Assembly (NCBI GenBank): GCA_044350425.1
Contig: JBILHS010000003.1
Coordinates: forward strand, 1-64,000
DNA: 64,000 nucleotides
DNA from: M3007 sp044350425
GTDB lineage: Bacteria; Bacteroidota; Bacteroidia; Chitinophagales; Saprospiraceae
Direction: 5' to 3'
The notes under the pieces are model-generated. The model was not told where the DNA came from. It did no database searches and saw only the letters and a list, made by a program, of their open reading frames with translations. This document shows, piece after piece, positions 26,423 to 35,249 of this stretch; the first letter of the stretch is position 1; every line of letters begins with the position of its first letter. A program made the position numbers and the translations under genes.

Positions 26423-27421
26423 ATGAAAAAATTGCGCCTCCTCCTGTTTCTATGGGGCATTTATGGGTCTTTTGCCGCTTTGGCGCAACAAGGTCCAATG
26501 TTTACCAACTACCATTTTAATGGTCTGGCATTCAACCCGGCCTATGCAGGCAGCAATGAACATCTGACGCTCAACCTTTCCCACAGACAGCAATGGATCG
26601 GGTTAGAAGGCGCTCCGGTCACCCAAACCATCACTGCCCATTCACCGCTTCGCAACGAACGCGTAGGACTGGGCATGACGCTAACCAACGACCAGATCGG
26701 TCCTGGAGGCTCCACAGATTTTGCCGGGGCCTATGCCTATCGGATGCAGATCGGGGCCAGAAAAAAGCTTAAACTTTCCATAGGCCTTCAAGCCAGTGTG
26801 ACCAATTGGCGTGGAAATTTCAGTAAGATCACCGTTGAACAATCGGATGATCCGTCTTTTTCACAAAACCTTTCCCGATGGTTGCCCAATTTCGGAGCAG
26901 GCGCCTATCTGTATGGTGAAAAGTTTTACGTTGGGCTCGGATTGCCCCAAATTCTGCAACACGATCTTCGTAAAACGAAAACGGATACAGAAGGTCTTTT
27001 TGCTAAAAACTATCGCAATATTTACCTCTCCACGGGTGCAGCATTCCCGCTTCAAGGGGATCAAATGGTATTTAGACCCAGTTTGTTGATTCAAAGCACC
27101 GGGTTTCTGAGTGATATCCGGAAAGCAGTGCCCGGCCAGAATATAGGCGCGCCCATTTCAGCAAACCTTGGCGCTGCGGTGTTGTTCAGACAGTTGTTTT
27201 GGGCCGGTGTTTCTTATCGAACTGCTTTTACAGGCAAATCTGCCCATGATTCGGCCAACCTTTGGATGGCCTGGTCACTGAGAAACGGGATGCGCTTTGG
27301 AGCGGCTTACGATATTACCCTGAGCAAACTCCGCACCGTCAGTTCCAATTCTTTCGAGATCATGCTGGGTTATGAATTTGATGTAAAAGTGAAACAGGTC
27401 TCTTCCCCCAGATATTTTTAA
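26423..27421 (+). CDS. PorP/SprF family T9SS outer membrane protein
   Basis: A 332-residue predicted beta-barrel with signal peptide MKKLRLLLFLWGIYGSFAALAQ. The mature start, QQGPMFTNYHFNGLAFNPAYAGS, is the hallmark of the PorP/SprF family; the last strand ends in an aromatic residue (SPRYF), as outer membrane barrels do. Members are integral outer membrane parts of the type IX secretion and gliding apparatus and often serve one specific type B cargo or the periplasmic PorE-like partner. Here the next gene, 51 bases on, encodes a PorE-like OmpA protein, so the two probably form an operon. Confidence 0.93.
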   Translation: MKKLRLLLFLWGIYGSFAALAQQGPMFTNYHFNGLAFNPAYAGSNEHLTLNLSHRQQWIGLEGAPVTQTITAHSPLRNERVGLGMTLTNDQIGPGGSTDFAGAYAYRMQIGARKKLKLSIGLQASVTNWRGNFSKITVEQSDDPSFSQNLSRWLPNFGAGAYLYGEKFYVGLGLPQILQHDLRKTKTDTEGLFAKNYRNIYLSTGAAFPLQGDQMVFRPSLLIQSTGFLSDIRKAVPGQNIGAPISANLGAAVLFRQLFWAGVSYRTAFTGKSAHDSANLWMAWSLRNGMRFGAAYDITLSKLRTVSSNSFEIMLGYEFDVKVKQVSSPRYF

Positions 27422-27472
27422 TTTGCTACAAAGACCTGCCTTTTGCATCCAATGATGGAATTCCATGCAGCA

Positions 27473-29911
27473 ATGAAAAACAAACTCTTTTTAGCACTCT
27501 TTTTTTTTCCCGGTCTGCTCTTGGCTCAAACCACTGGTCTGAAAAGGGCCAATGAGGCTATGCTGGATCTGGATTACATGACAGCCATCAAGCAATTTCA
27601 GCAGGTATTGCAGCGGGAAAACTTGCCAGAAGCCAAAATAGGCCTCGCTGAATGCTATCGCAAGATCAACGACACCGAAAATGCCGAATACTGGTATAGC
27701 CAGATCGTACGTCTGCCCAATACAAAGGCAGTTTATAAACTCTATTATGGGATGATGCTCCAGGCCAATGGCAAATGCGATGTTGCCCGGATCTGGTTGA
27801 AACAATATGAAAAAGATGCACCGGACGATGCCCGTGGCAAGTTTCTTGCCAAAGCCTGCGATCTGGAAGAAGAGTTGATGACCAAAAACAAGGGTGTTTA
27901 TCAGGTTGAGCTCCTGTCTTGCAATTCTGCATTTGACGATTTTGGTCCTGCGATTGTCCAGGGCCAACTGGTTTTCGCCAGCGATCGGGATCTGAGCACC
28001 GCGTTCAAACGCACCTCTATGTGGACAGGAAATCCATTTTCTGATCTGTATGCAACGGCACTCAAAACCGACCAGCCAGGAGCCATTGCTTCGGCACGAC
28101 TCGAAAAATTTTCAGGCAATGTAAACACGCGCTTCAATGAAGCCGCAGTAAGTGTTACCGCAGATGGCCAAACGCTTTACTTTACACGGAACAATTTTAA
28201 TGAAGGCAATACCGGTCGGAGCGAGGAAGGGCTGGTGAAACTCAACATTTTTTCCGCAAAGCTCAGTCCGGAGGGCAAATGGTCAGATGTGACTCGATTA
28301 CCCATCAATTCCGCGGAATACAACAGTGCCCATCCAAGTATCAGCCCTGATGGCAAACGGCTTTATTTTTCCAGCAACCAACCTGGTGGGTTTGGCGGAA
28401 TGGACTTGTATTACTCAGAATTGAATCAGGGTATCTGGAGCACTGCGATCAATCTGGGGCCTACCGTAAACACAGAAGGGAACGAAATTTTTCCATTTAT
28501 AGATTCCAATGGCCGACTTTACTTCGCTTCGAATGGCCACCTCGGACTAGGCGGGCTGGATCTTTTTTACAGTACGCCCAAGGGGGAAAAAGACTGGAAC
28601 TTGCCGGTAAATTTGGGTTTTCCGCTGAATTCCTCCCACGATGATTTTGGTGTTTGTTTTGGCGGCGACCAATCCTGGGGCTTTTTCACCTCCGACCGGG
28701 AAGGCGGTGCAGGCCTGGATGATATTTACGCGTTTTCGAAAAGCGCCTCCGCTGTGGAGATCTACGTCTTTGACAATCAAACGCTTAAGCCGATCACCGG
28801 TGCAGCGGTGCTAAACTTAAAAACAGGCCTGACACTTACCACCAGTTCTGAAGGCATTGTGGCTTTGGACATGCGCTATGCAGAATGTGTTGACTTCTCA
28901 ACGGCTAAAAAAGGCTACGAGTTGGCTCTAAAAACAGCCTGTGCCGAAAAGGAAGGCAGCGCAGCGGCTCTGATTACCCGGATCGAGATTGGATTAAGTA
29001 AGATAGGTAACTTCAGTGTACAGGGAATGGTCTTTGACATGCGGGACGGCTTTCCAGCCAATGGCACCAAAATGATTTTACTCAATGATTGTGGAAAAAC
29101 CGCCCCCGAACCATTGATCACCGGACTGGATGGCAGGTTTAAATTTAAACTCGACAAGAACTGTTGTTATACCCTTCGGGCCGTGCAGGACGGTTTTATA
29201 GCAGGGGTTGCAGAAAATATTTGCACTAAAAACCTGGCTCAAAACCCTGTTTTTAAAATAAACCTGAATCTGGAACCCTACCGGGATGCAGAAGGATTCA
29301 TTGTGGAGATCCCTGAAAAAGCGAATACAAATCCGGGCCCACGCTACAATGATCTTTCTGGGCTGTATGAAACACCAGATGGCTTGCCCGCCACATTTAG
29401 TTTAGGAGAGGATCTTATGGTGCGCGAGGGTGTGCTTTTTGATCACGGAGCGCCGAGTCAACCTGTAGAAAGTAGCTGGGAACGTAGTTCAGAAGGCTTT
29501 TTGATCAACCTGTATTACGATTTCAATGCAGAACAAACCAGCGAAACCTCTTTTCCTGAGTTGAAAAAATTATTGAAAACACTGCGGCAAAATCCAGACC
29601 TGCAAGTAGAGATCGCTTCCCATACCGATGCCAGAGGATCGGATGAATACAACTTAAATCTGTCCCAGCGCAGGGCAAACGCAGTGGTGGACTGGCTGGT
29701 AAAACAAGGCATGTCCCGAGAGCGATTGACGCCCCAGGGATATGGAGAAACCAAACTGGTAAACAAATGCGGAAACGGTATCTCTTGCGAGGAATCTCAG
29801 CACATGCTCAATCGGCGCACCGAGTTTAGGATTATTGGCGCCAAAGGCACGAGCAGTTCAAAGCCGGAGGCCAAGCCCAAAACTGCACCTTGCGAGGGGT
29901 GCCCCTTTTGA
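27473..29911 (+). CDS. PorE-like protein: TPR, PD40 propeller, carboxypeptidase-like and OmpA domains
   Basis: An 812-residue exported protein (signal peptide MKNKLFLALFFFPGLLLAQ; the ATG at 27473 is preferred to one 10 codons upstream). Domains in order: tetratricopeptide-like helices (about 20-130, for example AKIGLAECYRKINDTENAEYWY), a WD40-like/PD40 propeller (about 140-430, ISPDGKRLYFSSNQPGGFGGMDLYY and FASNGHLGLGGLDLFYS), a carboxypeptidase regulatory-like beta domain (about 430-600) and a C-terminal OmpA peptidoglycan-binding domain (about 690-800, ASHTDARGSDEYNLNLSQRR). This order is that of PorE, which ties the T9SS to peptidoglycan. The final CEGCPF is unusual. It follows the PorP/SprF gene directly. 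Confidence 0.92.
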   Translation: MKNKLFLALFFFPGLLLAQTTGLKRANEAMLDLDYMTAIKQFQQVLQRENLPEAKIGLAECYRKINDTENAEYWYSQIVRLPNTKAVYKLYYGMMLQANGKCDVARIWLKQYEKDAPDDARGKFLAKACDLEEELMTKNKGVYQVELLSCNSAFDDFGPAIVQGQLVFASDRDLSTAFKRTSMWTGNPFSDLYATALKTDQPGAIASARLEKFSGNVNTRFNEAAVSVTADGQTLYFTRNNFNEGNTGRSEEGLVKLNIFSAKLSPEGKWSDVTRLPINSAEYNSAHPSISPDGKRLYFSSNQPGGFGGMDLYYSELNQGIWSTAINLGPTVNTEGNEIFPFIDSNGRLYFASNGHLGLGGLDLFYSTPKGEKDWNLPVNLGFPLNSSHDDFGVCFGGDQSWGFFTSDREGGAGLDDIYAFSKSASAVEIYVFDNQTLKPITGAAVLNLKTGLTLTTSSEGIVALDMRYAECVDFSTAKKGYELALKTACAEKEGSAAALITRIEIGLSKIGNFSVQGMVFDMRDGFPANGTKMILLNDCGKTAPEPLITGLDGRFKFKLDKNCCYTLRAVQDGFIAGVAENICTKNLAQNPVFKINLNLEPYRDAEGFIVEIPEKANTNPGPRYNDLSGLYETPDGLPATFSLGEDLMVREGVLFDHGAPSQPVESSWERSSEGFLINLYYDFNAEQTSETSFPELKKLLKTLRQNPDLQVEIASHTDARGSDEYNLNLSQRRANAVVDWLVKQGMSRERLTPQGYGETKLVNKCGNGISCEESQHMLNRRTEFRIIGAKGTSSSKPEAKPKTAPCEGCPF

Positions 29912-30036
29912 ACATCGGATATCCAACAAAGAATTTCCAAATATCCAAGTTAGCGTTGTGCTCGGAGTTTGTGGTGATTGAAAGCCAATTGCAAGCGGGA
30001 TCATTAGCTTAAAGCACCTTGTTGGAAATTGGACAT

Positions 30037-30609
30037 TTAAAGGTCCCAATACCGCGGCAACCGCTGCTCCTCAGCCAGCACGGCGGTCAGCCGAAATTCC
30101 CAAATATGCTCCAGCAATTCCTGGGCATCTCTTCGAAACTCCATATAATAGTCCTCGTGCAGCTTTTTGGCTTTTCCCAAAAGGGTGGCCGTGCGCTTGA
30201 CTACATAAGGGGCAAAGGTGTCACTGCGCTTTTCAGGAAACTTCCGGAGCATCTTTTGATTCAGCCGGAATGCCTCCGCCAACATAAAGATCGGGAGCGA
30301 AACCTCCCCGGATTTGTCCTTGGTGGCCAGTACATGCTCCGTGATACGGGCATTCCAATGGCGAAGGTCCAGTAGTAAATAGCCGGGTGTATAATGGGCA
30401 GAGGCCGCGGTTTGCGCCAGTTTTTCTGCCATTTCCTCCCGAAGCGCGGTGGCGCGCGCATCGCGGGTTTCTCCACCTTCTATGAGCTCAAAAATGAGGC
30501 GACGCACTAGTTTTTCGTCTTTTGCAACCAATCGGAGCAGGATTTTGTCCTTTTCGGCGGTAGGCATCCGGAGGATAGCGGCTTTGAGTTGTTCGTCGAG
30601 TTTGGCCAT
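30037..30609 (-). CDS. Conserved hypothetical all-helical protein
   Basis: A 190-residue soluble protein that I cannot assign. It is rich in Lys, Glu, Leu and Ala, opens with MAKLDEQLKAAILRMPTAEKDKILLRLVAKD and shows no signal peptide or membrane segment. A middle motif, GYLLLDLRHWNARITEHV, and the end, FRLTAVLAEEQRLPRYWDL, look conserved in type. It lies alone, convergent with the PorE-like gene and divergent from HMG-CoA synthase. The stretch 29912-30036 between the convergent genes has inverted CCAACAA..AATTTCCAA / TTGTTGGAAATTGG sequences that may form a terminator. Confidence 0.65.
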   Translation of the reverse strand: MAKLDEQLKAAILRMPTAEKDKILLRLVAKDEKLVRRLIFELIEGGETRDARATALREEMAEKLAQTAASAHYTPGYLLLDLRHWNARITEHVLATKDKSGEVSLPIFMLAEAFRLNQKMLRKFPEKRSDTFAPYVVKRTATLLGKAKKLHEDYYMEFRRDAQELLEHIWEFRLTAVLAEEQRLPRYWDL

Positions 30610-30919
30610 GGCAAATAAATTATGGGGCGAAAGTTCTGCAAATTTGAGGGTTTTATCGCATCCTCTATGATTCCTTCCATCTCATGCGGTCATTTTTTTA
30701 ATTCTGGGCTTAGGTATATCTTTGCCTGCGCTCTTCCCTAACCACAAGACTAGTTTACATTTTCCTTCAGGTCGATTTTCGTCCTTTGGCAAACCTTTTT
30801 TGTAAAAAGTCGTTCAAAGTAATCATTTGCAATGGGAAACAGCTTTCAAAGCCATCCATTGCCTCCTATTTCTCCCGGCATAGCTTTGGCTGCGTCGGGT
30901 AAGCAATTTTCCAACACCT
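30610..30919. other. Divergent intergenic region with a possible promoter for HMG-CoA synthase
   Basis: 310 bases. TATCTTTG at 30717-30724 fits the -7 consensus on the plus strand; the -33 position reads TTTT (30693-30696), a partial match. This would give a leader of about 190 bases. No other structure stands out and no gene is seen. Confidence 0.4.
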
Positions 30920-32296
30920 ATGGCTATCGGAATTGACGATATGGCGTTTTACGCCCCTAAACTTTACCTCGACATTCGCACCTTGGCAGAAAAGCGCGAG
31001 ATCCCTTACGAAAAACTCTCTAAAGGTCTCGGCTTATACAAAATGGCAATCTGTGATGCCCATGAAGACGCTGCCACTATGGCGGCCGAAGCGATCGCTG
31101 AACTCATGGAGCGAAATCAGCTGGATCCCCGGCAGATCGGACGCATCTATCTGGGGACTGAAAGCGCCCTGGATATGGCAAAACCAACCGGAACTTATGC
31201 CGTGGAGATGTTGGCCCAGCGTTTTGGAGCGCGTTTTGGCAAAGATTGTTTTCGGCATTGTGATGTGTTGGACATGACTTTTGCCTGCATCGGAGCCGTG
31301 GATGCCCTTCAAAATACCCTCGACTGGGTAAATGCGGATCGTTCTCGCATCGGGATCGTGGTGGCGAGCGATGTGGCCAAATACGAACTTCAAAGTACAG
31401 GTGAATATACACAGGGTGCAGGCGCTGTGGCCATGCTGGTGAAACACGATCCCCGCCTTTTGGCGATCCGCCCCTTGTTTGGCGTAGCCATGGAAAGCGT
31501 ACATGATTTTTTTAAGCCACGTCGGGAACGGTTCTCCGAAACCCCAGTGTTCGATGGCCAATATTCCAACCTCTGCTATCAGAACCGAATGACGGAAGCC
31601 ATGGTCGATTTCCGGCGTAGGGCCGTTGGTGCCCGCTTGTTCCGTGAAGATCAGTTTAAAGCACTTTCGGAACGTTGGGCACGGATGATTTTCCACCTGC
31701 CATACGCCTTTCATGCCAAGCGGATGTTTGTAGAGGAGTTTATCGCAGAACGGAAACGCAAGGGCGTATGGGAATTGGATACCGTTAAGTTTGGTTTCCT
31801 GGAGCCGCTGGCCGCAAACTTCCCTGATGGAAAGTCCTTTGGAAAGGCGCAGGCGGGGTTCTTTAAATCCGTTTCGGAGTCTTCCCTGTATCGCCGCTTT
31901 GTAAAAGATAAACTGGAGCGCTCCCAACGCGCCAGCCAGGATACCGGCAACCTGTATACCGCTTCGATATTTCTGGCGCTGATGAGTTCGTTGGAATGCG
32001 ATGCATTGGAAAATTCAAAACTTAGCGGCAAGCGGATCGGTTTTGTCGCCTATGGAAGCGGCTCCAAATCAAAAGTATTTGAAGCAGTGGTGCAAAAGGA
32101 TTGGGCGGAGATCGCAACGCGATTTGGTGTCTTTGAAAAATTGAAAAACCGCCGTGCCATAGATTATGATCAATATGAGTTGTTGCACACCGGCGCACAA
32201 ATTGGCCCGGTCTTCAAAGAAGCGCAACGCTGGGGACTGGATAGGGTAGGGCAGGAGGGGGTAACGCTGGGCGCGCGGTATTATTCGGCGATGTAA
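30920..32296 (+). CDS. Hydroxymethylglutaryl-CoA synthase
   Basis: A 458-residue thiolase-fold enzyme that joins acetyl-CoA and acetoacetyl-CoA to HMG-CoA, the entry step of the mevalonate route to isoprenoids. All three catalytic residues are placed as in bacterial HMG-CoA synthases: Glu81 (LGTESALDMAKP), Cys123 (DMTFACIGAVDAL) and His259 (MIFHLPYAFHAKRM). The C-terminal GSGSKSKVFE loop that closes the active site is present. The sequence around the Cys (ACIGAVDAL) differs from the common ACYGGTAAL. It is cytoplasmic and not next to other mevalonate genes, which is usual in Bacteroidota. A related role in beta-branching (PksG-like) is less likely, since no polyketide genes are close by. Confidence 0.93.
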   Translation: MAIGIDDMAFYAPKLYLDIRTLAEKREIPYEKLSKGLGLYKMAICDAHEDAATMAAEAIAELMERNQLDPRQIGRIYLGTESALDMAKPTGTYAVEMLAQRFGARFGKDCFRHCDVLDMTFACIGAVDALQNTLDWVNADRSRIGIVVASDVAKYELQSTGEYTQGAGAVAMLVKHDPRLLAIRPLFGVAMESVHDFFKPRRERFSETPVFDGQYSNLCYQNRMTEAMVDFRRRAVGARLFREDQFKALSERWARMIFHLPYAFHAKRMFVEEFIAERKRKGVWELDTVKFGFLEPLAANFPDGKSFGKAQAGFFKSVSESSLYRRFVKDKLERSQRASQDTGNLYTASIFLALMSSLECDALENSKLSGKRIGFVAYGSGSKSKVFEAVVQKDWAEIATRFGVFEKLKNRRAIDYDQYELLHTGAQIGPVFKEAQRWGLDRVGQEGVTLGARYYSAM

Positions 32297-32482
32297 TTTT
32301 CTATGAAAGGTTCCCCAAGCATATCAAGGCACCATCCCCGCAGCGCCTGTGGTCTTTTGACCAGGCGTCCCTTCGGTGAGCTACCAGACTTATGGTGGGA
32401 CTTTGGTCTAAAAGCCTGATGGAGATTTGCGCACATACAGCCCAAGAAACAGTTGGCAAAAGCCCTCAGCCCGTAAAGAGTG

Positions 32483-32520
32483 AAAAAAAACAATGGGCGA
32501 CCCAATCTGGCCGCCCATTG
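32483..32520 (-). terminator. Terminator of the HhH/OmpA gene pair
   Basis: A 9-bp perfect stem (CAATGGGCG / CGCCCATTG) with a 12-base loop, followed on the minus strand by eight U (A-run 32483-32490). It lies 30 bases after the stop of the gene at 32550. The rest of 32297-32549 shows no gene. Confidence 0.75.
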
Positions 32521-32549
32521 CAATATTCTATAAAATAAATCAAAATGGC

Positions 32550-33197
32550 TCAGCCTTTTCCCGCGTCCAATTCGTCCTGCCATTTTTTAAGTTCATCCCA
32601 CTTACCCTGGTCCGCGAGTTCTGCTTGTTGGGCCCAGGTGCCTGGGTCGTGGATCTGGTAGGCAGATCCTGCAGCATCCAGGATTTCCCGGAGACTATCC
32701 GAAGAGGTGTCCGAAAGTGCTTTCCAGGTTTTGATCCCTGCGTTATGGAGCAGTTCCTCAATTTTAGGCCCGATGCCCTCTACAATTTTAAGATCATCGG
32801 CCTTCCATTTTTTACCTGCAAAAAGGAAGGAAGCAGCTGCAACGGCTGCTTTTTTGCCAGTTCCGGCACCCGCTCCGGCGTTAGCGTTGGCAGCCTGTTC
32901 GCGCAAGGCCATACGATCACCTTCGCACAACATCAGGTCACTTTTCAGTTTGCGGATCTGTTCGCTTTTGGCTTCAGTTTCCGCTTCAGCAGCAGCTACC
33001 TTCATTCGGGTATCTGTCAGCTCTTCCGTCAGGGTACTCACCCGTCCGCTGAGTTCAGTGATCTGGTCACGCAGTGATCCTACCTTAAAGTAAGTTCGGG
33101 CGGCGAGCCAGCCCAGAATGAAAGGGATGACACAAAGGGCAAGGCCCGTGGGCAGATTTTCTAAAAAGGTGCTATTCAGGAAAATATATGAAAGCAT
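32550..33197 (-). CDS. Membrane-anchored coiled-coil protein with helix-hairpin-helix domain
   Basis: A 215-residue protein. It has an N-terminal membrane segment (LPTGLALCVIPFILGWLAAR, residues of about 15-34), a heptad-patterned coiled coil (about 40-100), an Ala/Gly linker, and a C-terminal helix-hairpin-helix-like domain (LKIVEGIGPKIEELLHNAGI, followed by the short repeat-like DPGTWAQQAELADQGKWDELKKWQ). In this family the HhH usually mediates protein or nucleic acid binding, but the function is not established. It starts 21 bases after the OmpA gene on the same strand, which suggests co-transcription and a shared cell-envelope role. Confidence 0.82.
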   Translation of the reverse strand: MLSYIFLNSTFLENLPTGLALCVIPFILGWLAARTYFKVGSLRDQITELSGRVSTLTEELTDTRMKVAAAEAETEAKSEQIRKLKSDLMLCEGDRMALREQAANANAGAGAGTGKKAAVAAASFLFAGKKWKADDLKIVEGIGPKIEELLHNAGIKTWKALSDTSSDSLREILDAAGSAYQIHDPGTWAQQAELADQGKWDELKKWQDELDAGKG

Positions 33198-33218
33198 GGC
33201 TAGTTTTGTTTTGAATGT

Positions 33219-34025
33219 TTAACGGTTGACAGTGATAACGACCCTGCGGTTCTGGTGACGGCCCTCCTCATTGTCGTTGGGGGCCACAGGCTCGGTTTCG
33301 CCTTTTGAATCGGTGGTGATCCGTGAAGCAGCGATCCCATTGGAACTCAGGATCTTTGCCACAGACTTAGCACGGGCAGCTCCAAAGGCCAGATTGCTTT
33401 CGCTGGAGCCTACATCATCTGTATGCCCCACTACACTGAAAGTCGCTGTGGTGGATTTGTTCTTTTCGCAGAGATCTTTCAAATAAGCATCCACCTTGGG
33501 ATCGCGTTCTTTTTCAGTCGAGTTGTAAGGGAAAAGCAGGATCACATCCTTATCAGATTCAATGATGGCACTGTCTTCTTTTTTAAGCACCATTTTAAGC
33601 CAGGAGAAACCGACACTTTCTTTTGGAGCGGCACCTTCTGCAAGGCCATCATCCACAACTTTTGCAGCTAATTTCACCCGATTGCTGGGGAATTCTGGTG
33701 CGAGCAGGTCACGGATGGATGCCGCACGTGCCAGAGCGAGTTTTTCGCCATTCGCTTCATTGGCCCGATAGAAGCCGGTAATGACCATGGTATCGCCCTG
33801 GTGCCCCTTGGTTTCTATCAGGGCTTTTTTCCAGTCAGGGAATTTGGGGTCGTCAACGGGCTTCTCGGCGTTCCATTTAAATAAAGGAACACCGGTAGTC
33901 CCCGTGGCGGTCGTCTCAGCGGTAGTGCCGTCACAACAGTGGCATACATGGCAATGCCAGTAGTTGACGCACCAAGCTGTGTAGCCCGCAAAAAGCAGGC
34001 CGATAAGCCATAGTGGAATTTTCAT
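33219..34025 (-). CDS. OmpA family protein with Cys/His-rich N-terminal segment
   Basis: A 268-residue protein. Residues 3-18 form a membrane anchor or uncleaved signal (IPLWLIGLLFAGYTAW). Directly after it comes a cluster of C19, C25, C28, C30 and C31, including CHVCH (25-29). Two modules with the OmpA pattern follow, the second being the clear peptidoglycan-binding domain (FSVVGHTDDVGSSESNLAFG and the final NRRVVITVNR). It would sit in the periplasm and hold peptidoglycan. Its partner at 32550 is 21 bases downstream. The Cys cluster might bind metal or form disulfides; see findings. Confidence 0.88.
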   Translation of the reverse strand: MKIPLWLIGLLFAGYTAWCVNYWHCHVCHCCDGTTAETTATGTTGVPLFKWNAEKPVDDPKFPDWKKALIETKGHQGDTMVITGFYRANEANGEKLALARAASIRDLLAPEFPSNRVKLAAKVVDDGLAEGAAPKESVGFSWLKMVLKKEDSAIIESDKDVILLFPYNSTEKERDPKVDAYLKDLCEKNKSTTATFSVVGHTDDVGSSESNLAFGAARAKSVAKILSSNGIAASRITTDSKGETEPVAPNDNEEGRHQNRRVVITVNR

Positions 34026-34125
34026 GTGAATTAGATTTTACGTTTTGTACTGTTTTGTTTTGACAAAAGTCTGAAACAAAAAACATAAAAAGGTCAATTC
34101 AGGTAAAAACTTTTCATGAAAAGAA

Positions 34126-34165
34126 TAAAAAAAGCCCTTCCGAATCGAATGATCCGGAAGGGCTT
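34126..34165 (-). terminator. Intrinsic terminator of the Lrp/AsnC gene
   Basis: An 11-bp perfect stem (AAGCCCTTCCG / CGGAAGGGCTT, 34132-34165), followed on the minus strand by a U-run from the A-rich 34126-34133. It lies 22 bases after the stop codon at 34188. Confidence 0.85.
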
Positions 34166-34187
34166 GAGGAATTTGGAAATACAGATC

Positions 34188-34667
34188 TTACTTTTCGTCG
34201 TAGTTGAAAGGCAATAGCTTTGCATCCTTCACCGTAGAGAGGGTCATCAAGGTTTTTAAACGCTCAATTTCTTCAATCTGGCTGATGGTTTTGAAGAGCA
34301 GTTGCTCATACGTTGGGATATCTTTACAGATGATCTTCATCAGGAAATCCGCTTCGCCAGTGATGATGTAGCATTCTGTCACCTCATCGATCTTTCCGAT
34401 CTTTTCCAGGAAGCTGTTGAGGGCGTTTTCCCGCTTCCAGGCCAGGGACACGAGTACAAAAGTTTTTACATTCAATCCCATTTGTGTAGGATTCACATGG
34501 GCATGGTAGCTCTGAATGATATCGCTTTGCTCCAACTTCTTCACACGCTCCAAGGTTGGTGCAGGGGAGAGGCCAATTTTTTTAGAAAGGTCAAGGTTCG
34601 TAATCTTGCTGTTCTCTTGCAGGATCTTTAGGATCTTCAAATCAATTTTATCCAATTTCTCAGACAT
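34188..34667 (-). CDS. Lrp/AsnC family transcriptional regulator
   Basis: A 159-residue DNA-binding protein of standard Lrp length. The N-terminal winged helix-turn-helix is LDKIDLKILKILQENSKITN, then LDLSKKIGLSPAPTLERVKKLE; the C-terminal RAM effector domain includes VTECYIITGEADFLMKIICKD, where the G-D pair lies at the ligand-binding interface. Such proteins sense amino acids and bind as octamers to curved DNA. The last residues extend slightly (LLPFNYDEK). It is transcribed away from the ribosomal supercluster, with 582 bases between, so it could in principle also touch that control region; nothing in the sequence proves it. Confidence 0.93.
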   Translation of the reverse strand: MSEKLDKIDLKILKILQENSKITNLDLSKKIGLSPAPTLERVKKLEQSDIIQSYHAHVNPTQMGLNVKTFVLVSLAWKRENALNSFLEKIGKIDEVTECYIITGEADFLMKIICKDIPTYEQLLFKTISQIEEIERLKTLMTLSTVKDAKLLPFNYDEK

Positions 34668-34714
34668 AGCGCGTAGTTTGGTGGTGAAATTTTATTTCGG
34701 CTCAAAAAGTTGGG

Positions 34715-34746
34715 CAAAGGTAGGTCATGACGAAATGATTTGCAAG
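34715..34746 (-). promoter_or_regulatory. Promoter of the Lrp/AsnC gene
   Basis: The minus strand carries TACCTTTG (34722 to 34715) with TTG (34745-34743) 20 bp upstream, a good fit to the Bacteroidota promoter. It is 48 bases before the ATG. Confidence 0.7.
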
Positions 34747-35125
34747 AAAAGGAGGGTCAAACCTCCGTAAGTTTTGTTAATAAACCTTATTTGTCGAAAA
34801 GTAACAGGAAATGAAAGATCATAAAGTCCGGTACAAGCAATTTTGCCAATAATAATTTCCCCAGAAAGGCAAATTCAAACAATTTTAAACTTGAAACCTC
34901 TGAAGCTGGCCGACAGCGTCGATAATGCCAAATAAAAGTATGGAGAATAATGACTTTAGGTAGTAGAATGGTGGTAGTGAGTCATTTGTGGTGTTTTTAC
35001 TTCGATTTCCTTATATATATTAAGGTGTGCGCAAGTCAGGATCACCTCAAAGAAGGCTAAATGGAAGGCCATTCAGTCCCGCTATTTTCCGCCGCGAAAA
35101 CTTTTTTAGAAAATTTTTAATCCTA

Positions 35126-35158
35126 TTTGGAAATAAGTCCAAAGTGTTTCTACCTTTG
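35126..35158 (+). promoter_or_regulatory. Main promoter of the S10-spc-alpha supercluster
   Basis: TTTG at 35126-35129, a 21-bp spacer and TACCTTTG at 35151-35158 match the Bacteroidota consensus fully. The expected start is a few bases on, about 85 bases before rpsJ. No equally good promoter was noticed between the later genes, so the whole cluster may depend on it. Confidence 0.8.
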
Positions 35159-35249
35159 CAGCCGCTTAAAGAAACAGAGTATCAAAATTAAGTTTTGTTT
35201 GCTACTTTCCGAAAGGCGGAAATAAAAATTTTAAAGTACTTACGAGGTA

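Larger units (their letters stand above)
34668..35249. other. Long control region between lrp and the ribosomal supercluster
   Basis: 582 AT-rich bases with two divergent promoters (34715-34746 minus, 35126-35158 plus). Small hairpins are visible: GGAGGGTCAAACCTCC at 34750-34765 and AATGGAAGGCCATT at 35061-35074. A leader of about 85 bases precedes rpsJ. No tRNA, 4.5S RNA or protein gene could be supported here. Confidence 0.55.

Noticed and set aside
31034..31927. Open frame of 297 codons opposite to HMG-CoA synthase
   Set aside because: The plus-strand enzyme is certain from its catalytic residues; the antisense product shows no recognisable motif and is rich in His, Cys and Arg, as shadow frames are.
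35000..35110. Possible 4.5S (SRP) RNA in the leader of the ribosomal supercluster
   Set aside because: GTCAGGATCACC resembles part of the SRP loop, but the conserved GGAAG and GCAGC elements and a long stem are not present in the right order.
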